Shown one piece after another: positions 26,059-34,907 of a stretch of DNA of 64,000 nucleotides. The notes under the pieces were generated by a model. It did not search any database. It saw only the letters and a list, made by a program, of their open reading frames with translations, and had not been told where the DNA came from. A program made the position numbers and the translations under genes. The stretch is from Propionivibrio soli. Lineage in GTDB: Bacteria; Pseudomonadota; Gammaproteobacteria; Burkholderiales; Rhodocyclaceae. The DNA is taken from positions 229,860-293,859 of the forward strand of contig NZ_JANZKY010000004.1 in the NCBI RefSeq assembly GCF_025770765.1, in the 5' to 3' direction. The number at the start of each line of letters is the position of its first letter. Within the stretch, counting starts at the first letter, position 1.

Positions 26059-27204
26059 ATGAAAACGTTATGCGTGTACCCGCGCCGATCGCGGGTGGGT
26101 CGTGACGTCCTGTATTTGGGCCTTTTTCTGTTGTCCATAGTGAGCGGCATCCAGGCTTCCTCGGGGGCATCGACCAGCCTCACGGCGGATGAGATGAAAC
26201 AAGCGGTGTCCGCCGCAAAAGCGCGTGGTGCCCCCTGGGGCGGCCCGCGCACGGGACCGCCCGGCGAAGCGAACAAATCGATCGTCATTCTGGCCGAGGA
26301 TCTCCGCAACGGCGGCATCCTCGGTGTGGCGCAAGGCGTGCAAGAAGCGGCGAAAACGCTCTCCTGGAAGGTTCGCGTATTCGATGCGGGAGGCACCGAC
26401 ACGGGACGCGACAAAGCGTCGGCCGACGCCTTCGCTATCCATCCCGACGGTGTGATTCTGATCGGCGCCGATGCCGAAGAAATGCGCGAGCGACTGGTAC
26501 CCTTTGCCCGGCAGGGAACCCCCGTCGTCGGATGGCACGTCGGGCCACGTGCAGGGCCCATGGCGGGCAACCCGGTGGCACTGAACGTGTCGACCGACCC
26601 GCTGGAGGTGGCGCGGATTACCGCCATGGCGGCCATCACAGGCGCACGGACGACGCCTGGCATCGTGATTTTCACCGACTCGAATTTCGAGATCGCGATG
26701 GCCAAGGCCAACGCCATGGCGGAAATCGTCAGGGCTTGCAAGACCTGCATCTTGCTCGAGATACGTGATATCGCGATATCCGAATGTGCGGAAAAAATGT
26801 CCGGGGTAACGGAGGAGTTGGTGACCAGGCATGGGAAACGTTGGACGCATGCCCTCGCGATCAACGACATCTACTTCGACTACGCGGTACCGGCGTTGAT
26901 CGCGCGCGGTTTTCCCGGCGATGCGATCCAGCTTCTTTCAGCAGGCGACGGCAGCACCTCGGCATTCTTGCGTATCCAGGCCGGCAGCTTTCAGACCGGC
27001 ACGGTCGCCGAACCGCTCAATCTGCACGGCTGGCAACTCGTCGACGAACTCAATCGCCTGCTCGCGCACCAGCCGATCAACGGATACGTCGTACCTGTGC
27101 ACCTGGTCTCCCCGGAAAACGCCAAGTTCGACGGGGGGGAACGGCTGCTTTACGATCCAGAGAACAACTACCGCGGAATCTATCGCGCCATCTGGCGCCG
27201 CTGA
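26059..27204 (+). CDS. Periplasmic sugar-binding-type protein (TorT-like sensor partner)
   Basis: 381 residues. A hydrophobic signal segment (about 18-38) is followed by a periplasmic-binding-protein type I fold of two lobes (about 70-370): KSIVILAEDLRNGGILGVAQGV, IHPDGVILIGADAEEM, GTPVVGWHVG, ALAINDIYFDYAVPAL. The ATG at 26059 is preceded by a GGGGGG site. Only 19 bases separate it from a hybrid histidine kinase gene, and no ABC transporter genes are nearby. It therefore most likely presents a ligand to that kinase, as TorT does for TorS. The ligand is unknown. Confidence 0.82.
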   Translation: MKTLCVYPRRSRVGRDVLYLGLFLLSIVSGIQASSGASTSLTADEMKQAVSAAKARGAPWGGPRTGPPGEANKSIVILAEDLRNGGILGVAQGVQEAAKTLSWKVRVFDAGGTDTGRDKASADAFAIHPDGVILIGADAEEMRERLVPFARQGTPVVGWHVGPRAGPMAGNPVALNVSTDPLEVARITAMAAITGARTTPGIVIFTDSNFEIAMAKANAMAEIVRACKTCILLEIRDIAISECAEKMSGVTEELVTRHGKRWTHALAINDIYFDYAVPALIARGFPGDAIQLLSAGDGSTSAFLRIQAGSFQTGTVAEPLNLHGWQLVDELNRLLAHQPINGYVVPVHLVSPENAKFDGGERLLYDPENNYRGIYRAIWRR

Positions 27205-27223
27205 CTCGCGTAGGGAAGATGAC

Positions 27224-29563
27224 ATGGGCTTTCGCGGCTGGCGAGGAACCGCATCACGTTGGTTGCCTCATTCGCTCTACTGGCAATTCGTGGCGATCAT
27301 TTCGCTCCTCGCGGCGATTATCGTGCTCGGATTTCTCGTCGCTTTTGTGGCGTTGCGCAGCCAGACCGACGCCGCGCGGCAACTGGCCGAGGAACGCCTC
27401 GTGCGCGTGCAGGAAGCGCAGGACCTGGTTCAGGAGGCCTTGCTCATCGAACGGGAGTCGTACCGCCTGATTGCCGCCGGCTCGCCCGAAGCCTTGCGCA
27501 TCGTCTACGGCGGAATCATCGACAAGCTGGCCCTCCTCGACCGCAAGGTGGCCAACCTGGCCGCCGCCAGCGACGACGTTTCCATCCTCCCGCTACACCA
27601 GACCGGACAAACATTCCGGAACACCTTGCATGTCGTCGCGGGATTGCAGGAAAAACTGGTCTATCCGGCGGCTACCGGACAACCGCCCGCCGATCTGACC
27701 GCGGAGCTGGAGAAACTGCGCCGCTTTCACAACGAATTGCAGAATCAGACGCTGGCGATGGTCTCCGCGTCGCAAGAACTTTCGTCGCGTATTACGAGCG
27801 ATTATCGGGAGGACATCGGCGAACTGGCCGCCCGCTCGCAACAGCATCAGAGCCGCTTGGCGATCCTTTTCGGCGCCAGCCTGTTCTGCGCTTGGCTGAT
27901 TACGCGTTTCTTCCTCGTCCGCCATGTGTTGCGACGCCTGAGCATCGTCAGCCGGCGATTACGCAGCGGCGAGAATATAACTGCAGTCGAGGCCACCGTT
28001 GCAGGGAATGACGAGATTGGCGAAATGGCCCACGCCGTCGACGAGTTTCTTGTCGACCGCCGAAAGCTCGCTGAAACGAATCAGGCGCTATCGGCGGAAA
28101 AGGCGCGCCAGGATCGCTTGATCAAGGAGTTGGCGCAGACGCAAAACCAACTCCGGCAATCCGAGAAGCTCGCGTCGATGGGGCAACTGGCGGCCGAAGC
28201 CGCGAACAAGGCCAAGAGCACATTCCTCGCCAACATGAGCCACGAGCTGCGCACACCGCTCAACGCGATCCTCGGCTTCTCCAACCTCATGCGAAACAAC
28301 CCCGAGTTGCCATCCAGCCTGCGGGAAAACGTCGATATCATCAACAGAAGCGGCGAGCACCTGCTGAAGCTGATCAACGATGTGCTCGAGATCGCGAAAA
28401 TCGAGGCGGGCAAGTTGCAGTTCGACGTGGCCCCGTTCGATTTGGGAAGCATGGTGCGCGACGTAATCGACATGATGCAGGTACGTGCCCGGCAAAAGGG
28501 TTTGCAGCTCCTCTTTGACATGACGTCCGAGTTCCCGCGCTTCATCCGTGGCGACGAAGCTCGCCTGCGCCAGATCCTCGTCAACCTGGTTGGCAACGCG
28601 ATCAAATTCACCGAGCAAGGCGGCGCGACGATACGATTGGGCACGTCGCGGAATGGGCAACTGCAACTGCTCATCGAGGTCGAGGACTCCGGCCCCGGCA
28701 TCAGCCCTGAGAACCTGAAACGGTTGTTCAAACCTTTCGTTCAATTGAAGGAAGGCGGCGAGCAACACGGGACGGGGCTCGGGCTGGCAATCACGAAACA
28801 GTTCGTTGACCTGATGGGCGGTACCCTCTCAGTCGAAAGCGTCGAGGGCAAGGGCTCGCTGTTCCGCGTCAGGTTGCCGGTCGAAACGGCAGGTCAGGAG
28901 GAGGTCCCAAAGCCCGAGACACTGAACCGCGTCCGCGTCGTTGGCCTCGCCCCCGAACAAGCGCACTACCGCATCCTCATTGCCGAAGACCAACCGGAAA
29001 ACCGGCGCTTGCTGCATCAGCTCGTAGCAAACGTCGGTTTCGAAACGAGGCTTGCCGAAAACGGCGCCCAATGCATCGATGTCTTCCAGGATTGGCATCC
29101 CGACCTCATCCTAATGGACCGCCACATGCCGGTCATGAGCGGAGAGGAAGCGGCTCGCCGCATTCGGGCGCTTCCCGGCGGCGACACAGTCAAGATCGTG
29201 GCCGTCACCGCCTCGGCGTTCAGGGAACAGCAACAGGAGTTGCTCGCCGCCGGCGTGGACGACATCGTGCGCAAGCCCTACCGTTTCGAAGAAATCTACG
29301 AAAGCGTGGCTCGCCAACTTGGTGTGCAGTACGTTTACGAAGACCTGCAGGCTCCCTACGAACCCGCGGTGGCACTCACCCCGGCCATGATCGCCACGCT
29401 TCCGGAGAGCTTGCGCCTTGACCTGAAGAGCGCCTTGGAAAGTCTGGAACCTGAGCGGATCGCCGCGGTAATAGAACGCCTCGCGCCGTTCGAGGAGATT
29501 CAGAAAGCGCTGGCCCAACTCGCCGCCAACTACGACTACCCGGCCATTCTCAAGATGCTCTGA
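27224..29563 (+). CDS. Hybrid sensor histidine kinase (TorS-like)
   Basis: 779 residues: membrane helix (about 20-45), helical periplasmic sensor (46-210), second helix (212-232), HAMP-like linker and coiled coil (235-330), HisKA with NMSHELRTPLN (phosphorylated His340), HATPase (about 445-555; DSGPGIS, GTGLGLAI), and a receiver (583-700) with acidic pair ED589, phospho-acceptor Asp632 in LMDRHMP and KP685. The C-terminal 70 residues are helical but lack an HPt phospho-His motif that I can recognise. No DNA-binding regulator is adjacent, so the output partner lies elsewhere. It is translationally close to the periplasmic binding protein gene. Confidence 0.93.
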   Translation: MGFRGWRGTASRWLPHSLYWQFVAIISLLAAIIVLGFLVAFVALRSQTDAARQLAEERLVRVQEAQDLVQEALLIERESYRLIAAGSPEALRIVYGGIIDKLALLDRKVANLAAASDDVSILPLHQTGQTFRNTLHVVAGLQEKLVYPAATGQPPADLTAELEKLRRFHNELQNQTLAMVSASQELSSRITSDYREDIGELAARSQQHQSRLAILFGASLFCAWLITRFFLVRHVLRRLSIVSRRLRSGENITAVEATVAGNDEIGEMAHAVDEFLVDRRKLAETNQALSAEKARQDRLIKELAQTQNQLRQSEKLASMGQLAAEAANKAKSTFLANMSHELRTPLNAILGFSNLMRNNPELPSSLRENVDIINRSGEHLLKLINDVLEIAKIEAGKLQFDVAPFDLGSMVRDVIDMMQVRARQKGLQLLFDMTSEFPRFIRGDEARLRQILVNLVGNAIKFTEQGGATIRLGTSRNGQLQLLIEVEDSGPGISPENLKRLFKPFVQLKEGGEQHGTGLGLAITKQFVDLMGGTLSVESVEGKGSLFRVRLPVETAGQEEVPKPETLNRVRVVGLAPEQAHYRILIAEDQPENRRLLHQLVANVGFETRLAENGAQCIDVFQDWHPDLILMDRHMPVMSGEEAARRIRALPGGDTVKIVAVTASAFREQQQELLAAGVDDIVRKPYRFEEIYESVARQLGVQYVYEDLQAPYEPAVALTPAMIATLPESLRLDLKSALESLEPERIAAVIERLAPFEEIQKALAQLAANYDYPAILKML

Positions 29564-29614
29564 GTCGGGAGCTTGGCCCTCTGGTCGGCGGTGCACCTGC
29601 AGCAAAAAGTACGG

Positions 29615-29637
29615 CGGTGTAACACCGAAGATTTTTT
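29615..29637 (+). terminator. Possible intrinsic terminator after the hybrid kinase
   Basis: CGGTG (29615-29619) pairs with CACCG (29623-29627) across a TAA loop, and a TTTTTT run follows at 29632-29637. The stem is only 5 base pairs, so it may be weak. Confidence 0.4.
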
Positions 29638-29643
29638 GTTCTT

Positions 29644-29699
29644 CTGCGGAACCCCCGCGGCGTGAGCGGTCTCAGTGCAGTCAGACCGCCTTTCCGCAG
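29644..29699. repeat. Nested inverted repeat
   Basis: CTGCGGAA (29644-29651) is complementary to TTCCGCAG (29692-29699), and inside it GCGGTCT (29666-29672) pairs with AGACCGC (29683-29689). The arms are perfect at 8 and 7 base pairs. It lies between the kinase and the DUF4256 gene and could form a stable RNA or DNA structure. Confidence 0.5.
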
Positions 29700-29805
29700 C
29701 CTCCAAAAACTGAATCGGGCATGAGCGCGCACGGCGTTTGCTCTCCGTCGGCTTGGGCGGCACACCGCATTGAGCTGCCCGCATCCTCGCTGAAACCGAA
29801 AACCG

Positions 29806-30351
29806 ATGAAGACACAAGAACGGGATCAACTGTTGCGGACTTTAGAGCAGCGATTCGCGAAAAACGCGGATCGGCACAAAGATCTAGCATGGGAGACGGT
29901 ACTTGCCAGGATTGAGACGGCTCCCGCTGCGCTCGACGCTCTCGGTCAGATGGAGGCCACCGGTGGCGAACCGGATGTGATCGGCCAGGATAACGACACC
30001 GGCCAATTCGTTTTCTGCGACTGTTCCGCCGAGAGCCCCTCGGGCCGCAGGAGCCTTTGCTACGACGATGAAGCGTTGAACGTCCGAAAGGAAAATAAGC
30101 CACAGGGCAGCGCCGTACGCATGGCGTCCGCGATGGGCGTCGAACTGCTCTCGGAAGAACAGTACCGGGCCCTCCAGCAGCTCGGCGACTTTGATATGAA
30201 AACTTCAAGCTGGATCGCCACGCCCAAAGACACCCGCGCGCTCGGCGGCGCGCTCTTCGGCGATCGTCGTTATGGCAGAGTGTTCATTTACCACAACGGA
30301 GCGCAGTCCTACTACGCCGCCCGGGGTTTCCGCGCCCTGCTTCGTCTTTAG
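29806..30351 (+). CDS. DUF4256 family protein
   Basis: 181 residues, soluble. Family segments are RFAKNADRHKDLAWETV, LGQMEATGGEPDVIG, CSAESPSGRRSLCYDDEAL, EEQYRALQQLGDFDMKTSSW and the C-terminal RYGRVFIYHNGAQSYYAARGFR. This is a widely distributed family with no known activity. No strong ribosome-binding site precedes the ATG at 29806. It stands alone between the hybrid kinase and the oppositely oriented arr operon. Confidence 0.85.
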   Translation: MKTQERDQLLRTLEQRFAKNADRHKDLAWETVLARIETAPAALDALGQMEATGGEPDVIGQDNDTGQFVFCDCSAESPSGRRSLCYDDEALNVRKENKPQGSAVRMASAMGVELLSEEQYRALQQLGDFDMKTSSWIATPKDTRALGGALFGDRRYGRVFIYHNGAQSYYAARGFRALLRL

Positions 30352-30494
30352 CCGGCGCGGCCCCGGTCAAAACACATCGAAGTCGGCTCACAAGGAACGG
30401 ATGATGTAGCGCTCATCGCCGGCACGCTGGGAGAGACGACGATAGAACACATCGCCCCCCTTACCTCGCGCAATCGAGCCTAACCTATCAGCCC

Positions 30495-30950
30495 TTAGTC
30501 TTCGATGATGGCCATGCCGCGTCGCTTCAGGTTCTCCAGAGAATTCAACATCTCTTGTAACGTCTCCGGCGAGTGGCCCTCCCAGTGTTCGACGACCCCC
30601 ACGATTTTGAGCGGCTCACGCGTGCGATACGAGCGAGTCGGATTTCCGCGGAATCTTTTGTTCGTCAAATTGGGGTCATCCTCGAATGGACCGGTTGGTT
30701 CGACGATGTAAATGTAGCCACGACCATCCATTCCACCTAACGCCGTCGCAAGCTCTGCTCCCCAGATCGCAGGCTCCAGAAGCTGTGAAAAATAGATGTG
30801 GTTGGAGATGCGCCCTTCTTCGAAATTCGAGCGCTGTCCCGAGGTCAGGAAATCACCTACCCGCACCTCGGATTTGGTGCCGTGATAGAACGGCCCCTTC
30901 ACCTGCTCGCAATTGCGGTGCGAGACGGGAATCCATTCGTTATCGTTCAT
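30495..30950 (-). CDS. arr: Rifampin ADP-ribosyltransferase
   Basis: 151 residues, close to the usual length of Arr (about 140). GPFYHGTKSEVRVGDFL, SNFEEGR, AIWGAELA, YIYIVEPTGPFEDDPN and NPTRSYRTREPLKIVGVV are the diagnostic segments. Arr transfers ADP-ribose from NAD+ to the C23 hydroxyl of rifamycins and inactivates them. It follows a methyltransferase gene by only 8 bases with AAGG as its ribosome-binding site, so the two are probably cotranscribed. No integron or transposon signature is present, so it looks like a chromosomal copy. Confidence 0.92.
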   Translation of the reverse strand: MNDNEWIPVSHRNCEQVKGPFYHGTKSEVRVGDFLTSGQRSNFEEGRISNHIYFSQLLEPAIWGAELATALGGMDGRGYIYIVEPTGPFEDDPNLTNKRFRGNPTRSYRTREPLKIVGVVEHWEGHSPETLQEMLNSLENLKRRGMAIIED

Positions 30951-30958
30951 CTCAAACC

Positions 30959-31654
30959 TTATGCCCGCTTGGAAAACCAGCCGTGGATCAATCCAGCCTG
31001 GTAAAACAGCACCGGTTGGTCAAAGCCACCGCGCCTGATGATCGATGCCACCTTGGCAGGGGGCAGTACCGCCACGTCCTTGGCGTAGGCGGCTCTCATC
31101 TGTTCCAACCCAGGGGTTGGAATTCCCGCGGTCAGCATCATGCTCAGCCAGGTATTGAGAAGTGCCTCGTACTCGGGCGTAGCAATGTCAGAGGCCAGGT
31201 CCGAGCTTGCCAGTATTCCGCCGGGCCGCAACCTCGCCGCAATGGATCGAAAGAAATCTGATCGGGCATCCTCATCCAGAATGAACTGGGAGACGAGGAA
31301 ACATGTAGCGGCATCGAACGTTTCCCGCCTATCAAGAGTATCCAGGTATCCCTCATGAAATTGGCACCGAGACGAAAAGCCGCCTCGTTCCGCTTTCTCC
31401 CGACAAACCTTGACCATCGCACCCGAGGGTTCGACGGCGGCAAACGTCCATTGAGGAAAACGCGTTGCGAGATACGCGATCTCCTCTCCCGTACCCACGC
31501 CAACGCAAAGAATGCGTGCATCGTCGGGCAGCCCGGCGAATACCGCCGTCAAAAGGAAATGCAACGCGTCCCGAATCGGCGCGGTCTTTTCCCATCGCTC
31601 GTCATAACCCGAAGCCTGTTGATCAAAGATGGCTTTGATTTCGTCGCTGCGCAT
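30959..31654 (-). CDS. Class I SAM-dependent methyltransferase
   Basis: 231 residues. Motif I is ARILCVGVGTGEEI, with FAAVEPSGAM as motif II (acidic residue binding the SAM ribose) and DAATCFLVSQFI and LRPGGILASSDL as motifs III and IV. The N-terminal FDQQASGYDERW is typical of small-molecule methyltransferases related to the CmoA/UbiE group. The substrate is unknown. It is the first gene of a likely two-gene operon with arr. The ATG at 31654 is chosen by family length. Confidence 0.86.
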   Translation of the reverse strand: MRSDEIKAIFDQQASGYDERWEKTAPIRDALHFLLTAVFAGLPDDARILCVGVGTGEEIAYLATRFPQWTFAAVEPSGAMVKVCREKAERGGFSSRCQFHEGYLDTLDRRETFDAATCFLVSQFILDEDARSDFFRSIAARLRPGGILASSDLASDIATPEYEALLNTWLSMMLTAGIPTPGLEQMRAAYAKDVAVLPPAKVASIIRRGGFDQPVLFYQAGLIHGWFSKRA

Positions 31655-32028
31655 GGCGGAATTCCCGTTGTTTCGACCTGACAGGGGACACAACCGAAAG
31701 GCCAAAGTTCTACAGGGGGTCGGCAGGCGCACCCACCGGAACCTGCACCTCGCCGTCGCCAAGAGAATTCTGGGATCGCGACGTCCTGCATCCCTTTTCC
31801 ACGGGACGCCTATGGGATGGCGATACTGATGCCACCGTCGGCCAGGGCTGCGGCGCCAAACACGTAGCAGACCTGGCCGAGGGCCAGAAAGGCGACGCTT
31901 TCGGCAATCTCCTCGGGGTCCGCGTCACGATCGCAGGGCGCTTTTCTACCGTGCTCTGCAAGCAAGGCTACCGCGCGGATGGATGCCTCATGTTCAGTCA
32001 TGAGGGTCCTCACGGGGTCTTTCGGGAT
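31655..32028. other. Gap containing a short-chain dehydrogenase remnant
   Basis: 374 bases between the methyltransferase and the SDR gene. Apart from the fragment at 31810-32001, short minus-strand frames here (for example one ending GEVQVPVGAPADPL at 31710) may be further decayed coding sequence, but none is convincing. Confidence 0.4.
31810..32001 (-). pseudogene. Fragment resembling the C-terminus of a short-chain dehydrogenase
   Basis: 63 residues without the Rossmann N-terminus. The segment DPEEIAESVAFLA, then FGAAALADGGISI, matches the typical SDR C-terminal pattern (PEEIA..VAFL...G..L.VDGG). It starts 27 bases after the intact SDR gene and is most simply a leftover of a second SDR. 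It may still be translated. The match rests on two short motifs only. Confidence 0.4.
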
Positions 32029-32772
32029 TCAGTACGGACTCGCTGTAGGGCGGACGATCACTTCGCTCACATCCACGTCGTCCGGCTGCGCGACGGCATA
32101 GGCGATGGCGCGGGCCACCGCTTCGGGTGGCAAGGCGATCCGGCGGAAGTCGCGCATTGCCGCACGGGCCGTCTCGTCCGTGATGTGATCGGCAAGCTCC
32201 GACTCGACCACGCCCGGACTGATCACGGTGACGCGGATGACGTCCGTCTCCTGGCGCAGGCCGTCGGAGATTGCACGCACCGCATACTTGCTCGCGCAAT
32301 ACACCGCGGCGGTGGGCGATACGGCGTGCGCGCCGATCGAAGCCACGTTGACGATCTGGCCGCGCCCCTGCGCCTGCATGATGGGCAGGACGGCGGCGAT
32401 ACCGTGCAAGACGCCGCGCACATTGACGTCGAGCATCCGGTTCCATTCGTCGATCTTCAGCGCGGCCAGCGGCGACAGCGGCATGATCCCGGCGTTATTG
32501 ATCAGCACGTCGACACGCCCGTGCCTTTCGCGCGCGAGTTCGGCCATTTTCTGCAGGTCTTCCAGGCGCGTCACGTCCAGTGCCAGCGAGTCGACGACGG
32601 CTCCTCGCGCTCGCAATTCGTCGCCGAGCGCCTGCAGGCGTTCCACGCGGCGCGCACCGATGACCAGCCGGTGGCCCGCGCCGGCAAGATGGCGTGCCGT
32701 GGCCTCGCCGATGCCGCTGCTTGCGCCGGTGAGCAGGATGACTTTTGGGGTATCCGATAGGGAGGTATGCAT
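32029..32772 (-). CDS. Short-chain dehydrogenase/reductase
   Basis: 247 residues. TGASSGIG is the cofactor-binding glycine motif, NNAG follows strand 4, and the catalytic Ser, Tyr and Lys lie in VASIGAH and YCASKYAV. Arg residues after strand 2 (GARRVERL) suggest NADP(H). It oxidises or reduces an alcohol/carbonyl substrate that cannot be named. AAGGAG lies 8 bases before the ATG at 32772. It is divergent from an AraC-type regulator gene, with palindromes between them, so that regulator probably controls it. Confidence 0.92.
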   Translation of the reverse strand: MHTSLSDTPKVILLTGASSGIGEATARHLAGAGHRLVIGARRVERLQALGDELRARGAVVDSLALDVTRLEDLQKMAELARERHGRVDVLINNAGIMPLSPLAALKIDEWNRMLDVNVRGVLHGIAAVLPIMQAQGRGQIVNVASIGAHAVSPTAAVYCASKYAVRAISDGLRQETDVIRVTVISPGVVESELADHITDETARAAMRDFRRIALPPEAVARAIAYAVAQPDDVDVSEVIVRPTASPY

Positions 32773-32807
32773 GTTTGTCAGCTCCTTCAGACGGCTCCGG
32801 GCAAGTC

Positions 32808-32920
32808 TCGAAACAATTTCGAAACCGTGCGGGGTCCGGACAAAACCGTTGAATGGAATGCTAAGCACGCGGTCGTATAGGAAATAGATACGTTCGTATG
32901 CGCGTATTGCCTATTCCTAT
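32808..32920. promoter_or_regulatory. Nested palindromes between SDR and AraC genes
   Basis: TCGAAA-CAA-TTTCGA (32808-32822) is a perfect palindrome. Further right, ATAGGAAATAG (32877-32887) faces CTATTCCTAT (32911-32920), differing by one A, and encloses ATACG-TT-CGTAT (32888-32899). Their place between divergent genes suggests operator sites for the AraC-type regulator. Confidence 0.5.
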
Positions 32921-32983
32921 TTTTTGAAAGCGCACCCTGCTCGCGCGGGGGCAAAGCCGCTTTTGAGGAACACAAGCCAGAGT

Positions 32984-33925
32984 ATGGCCACGACCGTCGT
33001 ATCCCAGCCATCGCAGATGGTTGCCTTGCTGAAGCACCTGGCCCCCCACGAGGGCTATACCCGCTCGCTGCTCGACGGGGTGCGCTTCATGCGCGCCGAC
33101 AGGCCGCTCGGACGCACGCCCGTGTTCTACGAACCCAGCATCGTGATCGTCTGCCAAGGCCGTAAGCGCGGCTATCTGGGGGATCGGATCTATCGCTACG
33201 ACGCGCAGCATTACCTGGTGCTGTCGGTGCCGCTCCCCTTCTCTACGGAGACCGAGGCCAGTCCCGAGGAGCCGCTGTTAGCGGTTGCCGTTCGCCTGGA
33301 CATGACCGAAGTAGCCGCTCTCGTGATCGATTTGGACAACCACGAAGTGCGGCCCACGACCGCGCCCGAGGGAATCGTATCCACGCCGCTGGACGGTGCC
33401 CTGGCCGACACAACGCTTCGCCTGTTGCGCGCGCTTTCCTCACCGATTGACGCGAGAGTGCTGGGTCCCGGAATTGTCCGCGAGTTGTGTTTTCGCGTGT
33501 TGGTGGGCGAGCAAGGCGGTGCGATCCGCGCCGCCTTGGCCAGCCACGGCAACTTCGGGCGCGTGTCGCGCGCCCTTCGCCGCATCCACAGCGATTACGC
33601 CCTATCGCTGGACGTAGGGTCCTTGGCGCGCGAGGCGGGGCTCAGTGTTCCGGCCTTCCATGTTCACTTCAAGGCGGTTGCCCGGACCTCGCCGATCCAG
33701 TACATCAAGTCCGTCAGACTGCATCAGGCCCGTCTGCTGATGATCCGCGATTACCTCACGGCCGCCGCGGCCGGCGCGAGGGTCGGCTACGAAAGTCCGT
33801 CGCAGTTCAATCGCGAGTTCAAGCGTTTCTTCGGTCGCAGCCCGGGCGAGGAAACGCGGGAAATGAGAGAGGTTTTTTCCCTGCTCCCCGCCACGCAGTT
33901 GCAGGAGATTGCAGTGAGCCACTAA
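32984..33925 (+). CDS. AraC-family transcriptional regulator
   Basis: 313 residues. The N-terminal cupin-like domain (about 20-180; TPVFYEPSIVIVCQGRKRGYLGD) belongs to the AraC_N type seen in YqhC. The C-terminal part (about 205-300) has two helix-turn-helices, LDVGSLAREAGLSVPAFHVHFK and a second ending VGYESPSQFNREFKRFFGRSPGE. YqhC-type proteins activate oxidoreductase genes in response to aldehydes. The divergent SDR gene is its likely target. The ATG at 32984 is favoured because the extension upstream is not conserved-looking. Confidence 0.92.
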   Translation: MATTVVSQPSQMVALLKHLAPHEGYTRSLLDGVRFMRADRPLGRTPVFYEPSIVIVCQGRKRGYLGDRIYRYDAQHYLVLSVPLPFSTETEASPEEPLLAVAVRLDMTEVAALVIDLDNHEVRPTTAPEGIVSTPLDGALADTTLRLLRALSSPIDARVLGPGIVRELCFRVLVGEQGGAIRAALASHGNFGRVSRALRRIHSDYALSLDVGSLAREAGLSVPAFHVHFKAVARTSPIQYIKSVRLHQARLLMIRDYLTAAAAGARVGYESPSQFNREFKRFFGRSPGEETREMREVFSLLPATQLQEIAVSH

Positions 33926-33993
33926 GGGTCTGCGGCCGGGGCTCGCCGCAAATGCGAGCACTCCGTTCAGCAGCCGAAACCGACGGCTAGCCG

Positions 33994-34890
33994 CTATGGC
34001 TTGCGTAACTTCACCGCCAAGGCCTTGGCGGTTTTCAGGAAAGCGCTCGCTGCCGGGCTGGCATGCTTGAGGCTATGCACGGCCAACCCGACGGACCGGC
34101 GGATGGCCGGTGCAAACGGCTTCTTTATGACGCCCGGACACATCGCCATCACCTGATCCGACAACGCAAGATCGGACATCATCGAAACGCCGTCGCCGTT
34201 TTCCACCGACTTGATGATGGTGATGATTTGCGAATAGCGATGCTTGATCGTCGGGCGCATGTTGGCGGCGGTCAGGATCTTTTCAGCGGGAGAAGGCCGC
34301 CCTTCAACGATTCTCATGATGTACGGCGACTCGCACAACTCGGGAAGGCTCACGGCCTTTTTCTTCGCCAGAGGATGATTGGCGGGAATCAATGCGACGA
34401 ACTGGTCCTGTACCAACGGCATGGTATCGAGTCGCTCTTCGGGAAGAACGACAAAGCCGACGTCAACCCGGCGTTCCATGATCCAGTCCACTACGTCGTC
34501 GTCATCGGCCTCATCGACGATAACATCGATTTCCGGGAAGTCCTTCTGGAACTGGCCGAGAATTCTCGGCAGCAGCCACAATGACGACGACGGTCCGAAC
34601 GAGCCGACGCGCAGGACGCCGCGGCTCAGCCCCCGAACGGCCGCCACCTCTTGACGAATGGCCTCGGAAACGCCGAGCAACTCCCTAACGCGGATCAGGA
34701 TATTCCGCCCAATTTCGGTGACCTCGATGTTCGACTGTTTGCGCGAGAGCAACGTCACGCCCCATTCCTTCTCCAGCAATCCGAGGGCGTGCGACACCGC
34801 CGACTGGCTGATTCCGAGCTGCTCCGCCGCAGCGGTAAAACCGCCCAGCTCGGCAACCTTGGCAAAAATCTCGAGTTGGGTGAAGGTCAT
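33994..34890 (-). CDS. LysR-family transcriptional regulator
   Basis: 298 residues. The winged helix-turn-helix is at 1-60 (FTQLEIFAKVAELGGFTAAA, LGISQSAVSHAL), with the effector-binding domain from about 90 (RGVLRVGSFGPSSSLWLLP). The length is standard. It is transcribed away from the small membrane-protein gene at 35039, and three phased ATGAG half-sites lie just before its start. It probably regulates itself and the divergent pair. The effector is unknown. Confidence 0.93.
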   Translation of the reverse strand: MTFTQLEIFAKVAELGGFTAAAEQLGISQSAVSHALGLLEKEWGVTLLSRKQSNIEVTEIGRNILIRVRELLGVSEAIRQEVAAVRGLSRGVLRVGSFGPSSSLWLLPRILGQFQKDFPEIDVIVDEADDDDVVDWIMERRVDVGFVVLPEERLDTMPLVQDQFVALIPANHPLAKKKAVSLPELCESPYIMRIVEGRPSPAEKILTAANMRPTIKHRYSQIITIIKSVENGDGVSMMSDLALSDQVMAMCPGVIKKPFAPAIRRSVGLAVHSLKHASPAASAFLKTAKALAVKLRKP

Positions 34891-34907
34891 TCTTTCCGTT
34901 TCCTTTT

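Noticed and set aside
30352..30494. Minus-strand segment ending FYRRLSQRAGDERYIIRSL, like a GST C-terminus
   Set aside because: Too short and without the rest of the fold; could be chance.
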